From Bacillota bacterium (GTDB lineage: Bacteria > Bacillota > Clostridia > Acetivibrionales > DSM-1351): a stretch of DNA of 50,311 nt. Positions 43,894 to 50,311 of the stretch are shown here, one piece after another (the stretch's first letter is position 1; each line of letters opens with the position of its first letter). Under the pieces are notes generated by a model. It did not search any database. It was not told where the DNA came from and saw only the letters and a list, made by a program, of their open reading frames with translations. Location of the stretch: NCBI GenBank assembly GCA_023443515.1, contig JAEZUC010000027.1:1-50311 (forward strand), in the 5' to 3' direction. A program made the position numbers and the translations under genes.

Positions 43894-45153
43894 ATGGTAG
43901 ACAATGGATGTGGTTGTGGGGGAACAGATTGCGGTTCAAGTGATTGCGGAGGCAGTTGTCCTTCCGGAGGTAGCCGACCACAGAGCTTTTTGGAAAAGAC
44001 CCACGAACTCAATTCAATTAAAAGAGTTATCGGGGTTGTGAGTGGCAAAGGCGGAGTAGGAAAATCTCTCGTTACGTCAACCTTATCGGTAATGATGAGA
44101 AGAAAAGGCTATGAGGTAGGAGTGCTCGATGCGGATATTACAGGGCCTTCTATACCTAGAATATTCGGAATTAACCAAAAGGCACAGGGAAGCGAGCTGG
44201 GTATTTATCCACAAACTTCCCAAAATGGAATCAAGGTAATGTCAGTTAACCTTACGCTTGATCAGGACGATGCCCCGGTTATATGGAGAGGCCCAATTAT
44301 AGCAGGAGTTGTAAAACAATTTTGGACTGATGTAATATGGGGAGAGGTGGACTATCTGTTTCTGGATATGCCACCGGGAACAGGGGATGTCCCTCTGACC
44401 GTATTTCAGTCAATTCCTTTGGACGGAATAGTTATTGTTACTTCCCCTCAGGATCTGGTTTCCATGATAGTTAAAAAGGCCTACAATATGGCAAGGGAAA
44501 TGAATATTCCTATTCTGGGGATTGTTGAAAATATGAGTTATTTAAAATGTCCTGACTGCGGTAAGGAAATAAGTATTTTCGGCAAAAGTAAAATCAATGA
44601 AATAGCAGCAAATCTGGGGCTGAAAGTACTGGGTAAAATGCCAATAGATCCTTCTATTGCAGAATTATGTGATAAGGGTGAGCTTGAGAAAGTAAATCAT
44701 GAACATTTGGCAGATGCTGTATCGTATATCGAAAATAATTTACCTGTTGGAAAGGAGAACAAGACAATGAAAATTGCAATTGCAACTGAAGGAAACAATA
44801 TTTCCTCCCATTTTGGAAAGTGTGAGTATTTTACAGTCGTTGAAATAGAGGATAAATCTATAAGCAACAAGGAAGTAGTTAGTACAGAAGGAAATCAGCA
44901 TGGGCTTCTTCCCGGCTTTCTGGCTTCATTGGGTATTAAGACCGTTATAGCCGGTGGAATGGGAGATGGCGCAAGGCAGAAGCTTGAAGAAAATAATATT
45001 GAGATTATATCCGGAATCAGCGGAAATATAGACGAAGCCATACAGTTATATATTGGGGGGAACTTGAAATCAGCAAGTTCCGGATGCTCAGGTCATGAAC
45101 ATTCACATGAACATAATCACGGTGAGGGTGGCTGTAGCTGCGGAAACCATTAA
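43894..45153 (+). CDS. Mrp/NBP35-family P-loop ATPase fused to a NifX-like domain
   Basis: A 419-residue protein. A cysteine-rich N-terminus (CGCGGTDCGSSDCGGSC) is typical of NBP35/ApbC scaffolds. The ATPase domain has a deviant Walker A, VVSGKGGVGKSLVTSTL, DADITGPSIPRIFGI and the CxxC pair of LKCPDCGKEI, so it probably assembles and transfers Fe-S clusters. Residues ~292-400 are a NifX/NafY/dinitrogenase-cofactor-type domain (IAIATEGNNISSHFGKCEYF), and the tail is a His/Cys-rich metal-binding stretch (GHEHSHEHNHGEGGCSCGNH). The ATG at 43894 has CGAGGTG before it. Position 44767 inside the gene is an ATG with its own AAAGGAG, so the C-terminal part could also be made alone. Confidence 0.9.
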   Translation: MVDNGCGCGGTDCGSSDCGGSCPSGGSRPQSFLEKTHELNSIKRVIGVVSGKGGVGKSLVTSTLSVMMRRKGYEVGVLDADITGPSIPRIFGINQKAQGSELGIYPQTSQNGIKVMSVNLTLDQDDAPVIWRGPIIAGVVKQFWTDVIWGEVDYLFLDMPPGTGDVPLTVFQSIPLDGIVIVTSPQDLVSMIVKKAYNMAREMNIPILGIVENMSYLKCPDCGKEISIFGKSKINEIAANLGLKVLGKMPIDPSIAELCDKGELEKVNHEHLADAVSYIENNLPVGKENKTMKIAIATEGNNISSHFGKCEYFTVVEIEDKSISNKEVVSTEGNQHGLLPGFLASLGIKTVIAGGMGDGARQKLEENNIEIISGISGNIDEAIQLYIGGNLKSASSGCSGHEHSHEHNHGEGGCSCGNH

Positions 45154-45167
45154 AAATATAGATTTAC

Positions 45168-45216
45168 AAAAAAAGCATAATAACCTTGAAAATTTTTTTG
45201 GTTATCATGCTTTTTT
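45168..45216. terminator. Bidirectional terminator between the Mrp-type and YeiH-type genes
   Basis: AAAAAAGCATAATAACC (45168-45185 region) pairs with GGTTATCATGCTTTTTT (45200-45216), with one mismatch. It has A-runs and T-runs on both flanks so that it can stop transcripts from either strand. Confidence 0.9.
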
Positions 45217-45220
45217 CGCT

Positions 45221-46225
45221 TTATATCTGCCTTGTCATAAACTGAACGGCAATACTGACAACCGTTACAGTAATCCAAACCAGTAAGCCCAGAAGAAGTG
45301 GTTTAAAACCTGTTTTCAGCATTTCCTTAAAATTTGCATTTAGTCCTACAGCCGATAAAGCCATAACTATAAAAAATTTGCCCGTACCTGAAAGAAATGA
45401 AACTGCCCAACTGTTAAATACGCCAAGTGTGTTTAACAGAGATGCTGCGAGAAAACCGGCGATAAACCAAGGGAAAATACCCTTGAAGCTGTATGAAACC
45501 GTATCGCTTTTTGCTGCTTTTCTTTTTCTGACTATTGTAACTGCTGCGTACAACAATGATATAGGTATTATCATTGTTGTACGGGTCAGCTTGACTATGG
45601 TAGCATATGCTCCCGCTGTATTGCTGAAAGCATAGCCGGCTGCTACAACGGAAGAAGTATCATTTATAGCTGTCCCGGACCACAAACCGAAGGCTGTATC
45701 AGAAAATCCCAATAAATGCCCCATAGGAGGGAAAATTAGGACGGCTAAAATATTAAAGAAAAAAATAGTTGATATTGAATATGCTACTTCCTTTTCTTCG
45801 GCTTCTATTATGGGGGTTACAGCAGCTATGGCTGAACCACCGCAAATAGCTGTTCCGACTCCGATCAGGCTTGTGAGATTAAAAGGTACCTTTAGAAGCT
45901 TACCGAAGCCGTAGGCCGAAATGAAAGCAAATGTAAGGGTAAGCAACATGACATACAGGGATTCAAGGCCAGTTTTCCATACTTGTGTGAGACTTAAACC
46001 CGTTCCGAGCAAAATAATTGCATACTGAAGAATTTTTTTTGACGTAAAATTTACACCGCTGACAGACCATGCAGGTTTGCCTATTGTGTTGTTAATTATT
46101 ATACCCAGTAGTATTCCGAAAACCGGGCCTCCTATAATTGGAAAAATACCTCCCAGCCATGTTGCAGCAAGCGCTATTACCAATGCCAGTGATATTCCGG
46201 CAGTATTTTTTCTTACCCAGACCAT
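45221..46225 (-). CDS. YeiH-family (UPF0324) putative sulfate exporter
   Basis: A 334-residue integral membrane protein with about ten helices of the UPF0324/YeiH family, annotated as a putative sulfate exporter. Signatures are GIIINNTIGKPAWSVSGVNF, AIILLGTGLSLTQVWKTGLE, GVGTAICGGSAIAAVTPIIE and LWSGTAINDTSSVVAAGYAF. The ATG at 46223-46225 is preceded on the minus strand by CGGAGGATTAATT. An in-frame extension upstream of it lacks homology. It is divergent from a LysR-type gene, the common arrangement for this family. Substrate specificity is unproven. Confidence 0.9.
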   Translation of the reverse strand: MVWVRKNTAGISLALVIALAATWLGGIFPIIGGPVFGILLGIIINNTIGKPAWSVSGVNFTSKKILQYAIILLGTGLSLTQVWKTGLESLYVMLLTLTFAFISAYGFGKLLKVPFNLTSLIGVGTAICGGSAIAAVTPIIEAEEKEVAYSISTIFFFNILAVLIFPPMGHLLGFSDTAFGLWSGTAINDTSSVVAAGYAFSNTAGAYATIVKLTRTTMIIPISLLYAAVTIVRKRKAAKSDTVSYSFKGIFPWFIAGFLAASLLNTLGVFNSWAVSFLSGTGKFFIVMALSAVGLNANFKEMLKTGFKPLLLGLLVWITVTVVSIAVQFMTRQI

Positions 46226-46352
46226 AATTAATCCTCCGAATTTTGATATCTTTATTTTAATACCGTATATACATAAATACAAATTATGATTTATTATATA
46301 TCTATAAGAAAATTTTATGGATTATAAATGCTGTATAGTAATGGAGGTTTAT

Positions 46353-47240
46353 ATGATTGACCCTAAAATTACCACTTTCATTTGGGCAGCAAAACTTAAA
46401 AGCTTTACAAAAGCCGCTGAAATGCTTAACCTGACACAGCCCGCGGTTACACAGCACATCAAGCAACTGGAGGTACACTACAAGGTTAAATTGTTTAAAA
46501 AAGTGGGAAGACAGATTTATCTGACCGAGGAAGGTGAAATTCTTTTTAAGTACGCAAAAGATCTTGAGGCCAATTCCTTATTCGTAGAAAGAACTCTGAG
46601 AAACAAATCAGCTTTAAACAAGCGTTACAACGTGGGAACAACTCTAACAATCGGAGAATATGTACTTCCCGACATGCTGGGGCGGTTTAAACAGGAGAAT
46701 GAAAACATTGATATCATAGTACATGTTCACAATACTGATGAAAATTTGAAAAGGCTTAGCAGTGGGGAACTTGATTTGAGCATAGTTGAAGGGCTTTTTG
46801 ACAAAAACAGATTCAAGTATAAAAAAATGAGAGATGATGAGCTGGTTCTGGTGGCTTCCCCTGTAAGCAGTTTTGCAAGGGTGGGAGAAGTAAGCCTTGA
46901 AGATGTTGCATATGGTGGAAAGCTCATTTTGAGAGAAAAGGGAAGCGGAACAAGAATGGTGCTTGAAAATAAAATGTCAGACATGGGACTTAGTCTTACT
47001 GATTTAAAGGTTTATATGGAGGTTGGAAGTATAGGTGCCATTAAATCCCTGGTTCAGGCCAATCTGGGATATACGGTAGTTTCACTGGAAGCAGTGGATA
47101 AAGAAGTGAGGGAGGGAACACTGGTTATAGTACCTATCAAAGGAATAAAAATCATGAGGGAATTCAATTTTATATATACGGATATAAGCCAAAACTCATT
47201 TATACAGGAATTTATGGACTATATTACGAACTTAATATAA
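46353..47240 (+). CDS. LysR-family transcriptional regulator
   Basis: A 295-residue LysR-type regulator. The N-terminal winged helix is FIWAAKLKSFTKAAEMLNLT followed by QPAVTQHIKQLEVHYKVKLF. The C-terminal effector-binding domain begins near residue 90 (YNVGTTLTIGEYVLPDMLG). It belongs with the CysL/YeiE-like members that control the divergent YeiH-type exporter, 127 bp away. ATGGAGG before the ATG at 46353 selects this start over the in-frame ATG at 46317. The effector is unknown; sulfur or acetyl-serine type ligands are plausible from the neighbour. Confidence 0.9.
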   Translation: MIDPKITTFIWAAKLKSFTKAAEMLNLTQPAVTQHIKQLEVHYKVKLFKKVGRQIYLTEEGEILFKYAKDLEANSLFVERTLRNKSALNKRYNVGTTLTIGEYVLPDMLGRFKQENENIDIIVHVHNTDENLKRLSSGELDLSIVEGLFDKNRFKYKKMRDDELVLVASPVSSFARVGEVSLEDVAYGGKLILREKGSGTRMVLENKMSDMGLSLTDLKVYMEVGSIGAIKSLVQANLGYTVVSLEAVDKEVREGTLVIVPIKGIKIMREFNFIYTDISQNSFIQEFMDYITNLI

Positions 47241-47292
47241 ACTGTGGAATAAAATAACTATATTAATATATCGTAATATTTTGATATTTAGA

Positions 47293-47321
47293 TTGACAAT
47301 GATTAAGTGTTTTATTATAAT
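47293..47321 (+). promoter_or_regulatory. Consensus sigma-A promoter of the membrane Fe-S gene
   Basis: TTGACA (47293-47298) and TATAAT (47316-47321) with an exact 17-bp spacer: a full-consensus pair 47 bp before the preferred ATG at 47368. Confidence 0.85.
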
Positions 47322-47367
47322 AAGTATATCCTCGAGGTGCACAAAATTTTATATAAGGGAGTACGTT

Positions 47368-48018
47368 ATGAACACAATTAAAAGTTTTGTACACAAGTGG
47401 GCGTGGCTGATGCTTATTTTCTTTTGTATTGCAGGGCTTGTATACCCACAGGCGGGTATTGCAGCTGTAATATGTATGCTGGCTCCTGTAGCCGTATCCT
47501 TTTTCAGAGGAAGAATGTGGTGTGGAAGTTTTTGCCCCAGAGGCAGTATGAATGACATACTGATTTCAAAAATCAGCCGTAATAAAAAAGTCCCACAGCT
47601 AATGAAAAATATGTGGTTCAGAATATTTTTTCTTGTGGTACTGATGGGAGCTTTTGCAGTGCAGTTATCATTTGCATGGGGCAATATGGTACAGATTGGA
47701 CAGGTGTTTGTCAGAATGATACTGATAACTACGGGCTTGGCTATTATTCTGGGTGTAATTTACAGTCATAGAGCATGGTGTGTTTTTTGTCCTATGGGTA
47801 CCATGGCCTCTCTAATTACAAAGGCTGGCAATGGTTCGAAAGGTAAAAATGTAACCTTTGATACGCAAAGGTGTGTTAGCTGCAAGCTATGTTCCAAATC
47901 CTGCCCTATGGACATAGATGTATTGAAATTCAAAAGTCATGGAGAGGTTACACACCCCGACTGTCTGAAATGCGGAGAATGTGTAATAAAGTGTCCTAAA
48001 GAGGCACTCAAAATATAG
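47368..48018 (+). CDS. Membrane 4Fe-4S protein (NapH/NosR-like)
   Basis: A 216-residue protein with four membrane helices and four cysteine motifs. There are two short Cx3CP-type ones facing the cytoplasm (WCGSFCPRG with C52 and C56; WCVFCPMG with C138 and C141). Two C-terminal 4Fe-4S ferredoxin motifs follow (C169, C172, C175, C179 and C199, C202, C205, C209). This matches the NapH/NosR/CcoG-like electron-transfer family. A longer ORF runs back to 47281, but its first 29 codons cover the promoter; the ATG at 47368 has AAGGGAG. Its electron partner is unknown. Confidence 0.85.
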   Translation: MNTIKSFVHKWAWLMLIFFCIAGLVYPQAGIAAVICMLAPVAVSFFRGRMWCGSFCPRGSMNDILISKISRNKKVPQLMKNMWFRIFFLVVLMGAFAVQLSFAWGNMVQIGQVFVRMILITTGLAIILGVIYSHRAWCVFCPMGTMASLITKAGNGSKGKNVTFDTQRCVSCKLCSKSCPMDIDVLKFKSHGEVTHPDCLKCGECVIKCPKEALKI

Positions 48019-48052
48019 TTTTAAAGATAGTCAAGGAAGGGAAGGTAACAAT

Positions 48053-48400
48053 ATGTCGGCTATTAAAGCTAAAAATAATTATATAGGTGTAAACGGCAGT
48101 AGAATGAATTGTGCACAAGCAGTTCTCAGTGCTTTTAAGGAGAAATACAATATCCAGGAAGACTTGGTTGAACGCTTTAGAAACTTTGGGGGGGGAAGGG
48201 CACCTGACGGCCTTTGCGGTGCTTACTATGCTGTTAAGTATATTTTAAGCAATTATGATAAGGAAAAGGTTGAGGAACTGGAAAAATATTTTCTTGAAAA
48301 TGCGGGAGCCTTGCAGTGTAGCAATATCAAAGGTCTAAAAAAGCTCTCCTGCGTGGGGTGTGTTGAAAAAAGCTCTGAATTTCTGGAGAAACTTGATTAA
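48053..48400 (+). CDS. C_GCAxxG_C_C family redox protein
   Basis: A 115-residue protein of the C_GCAxxG_C_C family, with C20 (MNCAQAVL), the LCGA motif at C55 (GGGRAPDGLCGAYYAV), and C89, C100 and C103 (CVGCVE) as presumptive redox or metal ligands. It starts with ATG behind GGAAGG, 34 bp after the membrane Fe-S gene, and is probably in the same transcript. The reaction is unknown; such genes often adjoin electron-transfer proteins. Confidence 0.8.
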   Translation: MSAIKAKNNYIGVNGSRMNCAQAVLSAFKEKYNIQEDLVERFRNFGGGRAPDGLCGAYYAVKYILSNYDKEKVEELEKYFLENAGALQCSNIKGLKKLSCVGCVEKSSEFLEKLD

Positions 48401-48420
48401 TATCATAAAGGGACTGTTAC

Positions 48421-48446
48421 AAAACAGAAAGTTTTTCTGTTTTAAC
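48421..48446 (+). terminator. A/T-rich hairpin after the C_GCAxxG_C_C gene
   Basis: AAAACAGAAA (48421-48430) pairs with TTTCTGTTTT (48434-48443) around a 3-base loop, 20 bp after the stop. The stem is weak but perfect and U-rich at its 3' end. The rest of the gap to 48665 shows nothing else I can support. Confidence 0.6.
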
Positions 48447-48665
48447 ACTGGTACTCCCGTATAAAAATATATCAATGATTGCTTCCAAGATATTTGCAAG
48501 AGTTTCTGGTGCTCATTTAGAATGTTTTTACCTGTCTATCATAAGGTGAGCATATCATCGTGTAGGTTTTCCGGTAAAATATCCATGTTCAACCATAAAC
48601 AACTGCAAATATCTTTAACCAAGCCTCCATTGATACAATTTATACTCTTTAGTACAGGCTAAACC

Positions 48666-50183
48666 TTACTTTATTTCATAATTTCCCAATTCAAAATTCC
48701 ATTCATATTTTGAGTATAATGAAGGTGATCCAGCAGCTTTAGCATATAAACAATAATTTCCTATTTTAAAACTTTTATTTTCAATGTATCTTGTTGGTAC
48801 ACCAAAATCAAAAATAGTACCGACAGTTTCTAGAGCATAACGAGCCATTACTTTTCTGGCAATTTGCTCTGTTGCATAATAGCGGTCACTGTAACCATTT
48901 TCTATATGATTGTTTCTATTACAACCAAAGAGATAATATGGATTATCTGCATTGGGTAAGGAATTATATACTTTATCATCATAATTATGGGTAATTACAG
49001 TCCAATTATTTTGGTATCTTTGTTCAAAGGCGCTATGGCTAAATACATCCGTGGCACAATGCAAGGCCAGTCCAAAAACAAATATTTTTTTGTATTTACA
49101 TAATGTGGCGGGGTCTAGGTTTTCAGTATATATGCCAATTTTCCTGAATATATTCTTCCACTCAAAACCACCAATTCTGTCATAAGTAAAATAATCGTTC
49201 AAGGCTTGAGTATCATTGTTTGATAAACCTGGAATGTTTGTGGCTGAAGCTTTCTCTGGAGTTTCTCCTTTTCCAAGGCTAACTGCAACATTTGTTATGT
49301 ATATATAGCAACTCATATAATTACTGTTTTTAAAACCTCCATGAAGTGATGTCTCCCCATAAGGATAATTGTAACAAAAATATCTACCAAATTCATTGTC
49401 AGTATCTCTAGCTTGAATATCTGCAAATGCGTATCCGAATTTTAACACTAATTGTTGTTCTGAATTGTTTTTAAGTTCATATAAATTATTAAAATAATTA
49501 GGATCACTAGAAAGTGGATTATCTAGTGCTATTTGTATACCTGTAGTAGCCAAATTTTCACGGTCATTGCCATTCCAGGCAAAAGCGTTAGTGCTTAATG
49601 ATACTGTAGTCGGCTGTGTTATTGTCAGTATAACTAAACTTAATAAAGCAGTACAAAATACTATAATTAATATTACTAGAATAGAAATACTCATTTTGCC
49701 TTTGAATCTCATTTTTTTTGCCATTTCGGCAGTTTCATTGAAACTTATTAATGTCTCGGTATTTTCAATACTATTTTCTGAATCATTCTTGTTTTCTATT
49801 ATATCGTTGATTGCCTTTACACTCTTTTTTTTCCTATCTTCATTGCATAATGAACTAAGTATTAAAAACATTGTAAGGGAATACTTGTCCTGAGTTTTTG
49901 CAACTTTAATTTTCTTAAAATTACTCTCAGGTATCCTACTTTCTACATCATTAAGGCACTTATCTATATATTCAGTTTGCAAATTTTGAGATTCTAACTC
50001 AAGTAATAAATATTTTGACAGTCTCTTAATATCTTTTTCATAAGGTAATGATTTGGAATTTTTCCAATTACTAATCGTAGAAGGTGTAACTCCTATTCCT
50101 ACAGCTAAATCGACATCTTTAATCCCCAGGTTGGTTGTTATTTCCCTAAGCATATTACTAAAATTGTGTACATATTTTGCCAT
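48666..50183 (-). CDS. XRE-type HTH, one membrane helix and an extracytoplasmic PLC-like domain
   Basis: A 505-residue protein of unusual build. Residues ~17-58 form an XRE/HTH_3 DNA-binding domain (DVDLAVGIGVTPSTISNWKN). A charged linker follows (60-160), then a single membrane helix (~164-189, SISILVILIIVFCTALLSLV). Basic residues before it (KKMRFKGK) predict the HTH inside and the C-terminal ~315 residues outside. That ectodomain contains FVFGLALHCATDVFSHSAF (371-386 region) with H375, D379 and H383, like the HxxxDxxxH core of zinc-dependent phospholipase C / P1 nuclease-like domains. I know no named family with this combination. The ribosome site before the ATG is poor, and the gene looks more AT-rich than its neighbours. 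It could be a membrane-bound regulator whose ectodomain senses or cleaves something. Confidence 0.7.
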   Translation of the reverse strand: MAKYVHNFSNMLREITTNLGIKDVDLAVGIGVTPSTISNWKNSKSLPYEKDIKRLSKYLLLELESQNLQTEYIDKCLNDVESRIPESNFKKIKVAKTQDKYSLTMFLILSSLCNEDRKKKSVKAINDIIENKNDSENSIENTETLISFNETAEMAKKMRFKGKMSISILVILIIVFCTALLSLVILTITQPTTVSLSTNAFAWNGNDRENLATTGIQIALDNPLSSDPNYFNNLYELKNNSEQQLVLKFGYAFADIQARDTDNEFGRYFCYNYPYGETSLHGGFKNSNYMSCYIYITNVAVSLGKGETPEKASATNIPGLSNNDTQALNDYFTYDRIGGFEWKNIFRKIGIYTENLDPATLCKYKKIFVFGLALHCATDVFSHSAFEQRYQNNWTVITHNYDDKVYNSLPNADNPYYLFGCNRNNHIENGYSDRYYATEQIARKVMARYALETVGTIFDFGVPTRYIENKSFKIGNYCLYAKAAGSPSLYSKYEWNFELGNYEIK

Positions 50184-50311
50184 GCGTTAATTGAATTTGT
50201 AACTTCTGTTTTCTTCAACATCTTGTGGTTGAAGGATTAAGGTCAGTTTTTTAGGAATAAAAATAATGCCAAATATTCTAAAAATGGTATATAATCGATA
50301 TAAGATAGCTA
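50184..50311. other. Upstream region of the XRE-membrane gene, window edge
   Basis: These 128 bp precede the minus-strand gene and end the window. No confident promoter, operator or partial gene is visible, and there is no clear Shine-Dalgarno next to the ATG at 50181-50183. Confidence 0.3.

Noticed and set aside
46226..46352. ATAAAT (46273-46278) and ATTTAT (46289-46294) as a LysR operator in the YeiH/LysR gap.
   Set aside because: The gap is so AT-rich that such short AT-only repeats are expected by chance; no clear T-N11-A box stands out.
48411..48460. Sequence beginning GGACTGTTACAAAACAG resembles the end of some insertion sequences.
   Set aside because: No matching inverted end, transposase remnant or target duplication was seen; the hairpin there reads better as a terminator.
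1..50311. CRISPR arrays, tRNA/rRNA genes, prophage or defence systems.
   Set aside because: No direct-repeat arrays, cloverleaf-like or rRNA-like segments, integrases or recognisable defence genes were seen anywhere in the window.

Overview
The window looks like chromosomal DNA of an anaerobic, endospore-forming Firmicute of the class Clostridia. The evidence is low G+C, strong AGGAGG-type ribosome sites with frequent TTG/GTG starts, a PyrR attenuator, SepF/DivIVA division genes, RNase Y/YmdB, a spore photoproduct lyase and several cysteine-rich Fe-S proteins. The gene order and protein flavour suggest the Ruminiclostridium (Clostridium cellulolyticum-like) group, but that genus guess is from memory and was not tested. 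I see no rRNA, tRNA, CRISPR array, intact insertion sequence or prophage.

Layout. 1-2.4 kb: an upstream terminator, a zinc-ribbon/TM2 protein, then a MerR-type regulator and an RluA-family pseudouridine synthase on the minus strand. 2.5-8 kb: a PLP enzyme of the methionine gamma-lyase-like family, then a tight division-associated run (HlyD-like protein, yggS, sepF, yggT, ylmH, divIVA). 8-22.6 kb: ftsK/spoIIIE, a TPR membrane protein, a YgiQ radical SAM protein, folD, RNase Y behind a long leader, ymdB, the YlmD/PgeF-type protein, an oligopeptide-binding lipoprotein, lspA and rluD. 22.6-34.3 kb: the pyrimidine operon, with promoter, PyrR-binding loop and terminator, then pyrR-pyrB-pyrC-pyrF-carA-carB-pyrK-pyrD, a histidine phosphatase and a divergent orotate phosphoribosyltransferase-like gene. 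Together these cover bicarbonate/glutamine to orotate and OMP to UMP. The OPRT step is either carried by the odd last gene or encoded elsewhere. The lspA-rluD-pyrR-pyrB order matches Bacillus subtilis.

34.3-50.3 kb is more accessory. It holds a DUF1287 protein, a YbaK deacylase, a small membrane protein, an exported repeat protein, splB and a yibE/F-DUF486 pair (minus strand), a periplasmic-sensor GGDEF-EAL protein, a DUF134 regulator with an Mrp-NifX fusion, a YeiH-type exporter divergent from a LysR regulator, a membrane 4Fe-4S protein and a C_GCAxxG_C_C redox protein. At the right edge is an unusual minus-strand protein that joins an XRE-type DNA-binding domain through one membrane helix to an extracytoplasmic domain with a zinc-phospholipase-C-like HxxxDxxxH motif.

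The most interesting points are: (1) that XRE-TM-ectodomain protein; (2) a sigma-G-like promoter for splB whose -10 lies in the 5' arm of a terminator hairpin whose 3' arm holds the splB ribosome site, so that only forespore-initiated mRNA would expose it; (3) a perfect 34-bp palindrome over the -10/start region of the DUF134-Mrp operon; (4) an RNase Y gene whose perfect Shine-Dalgarno overlaps its only canonical start codon; (5) a degenerate OPRT at the end of the pyr operon; and (6) a spore photoproduct lyase with alanine where the Bacillus enzyme has its radical-quenching cysteine. All are read by eye; no search or folding was run.
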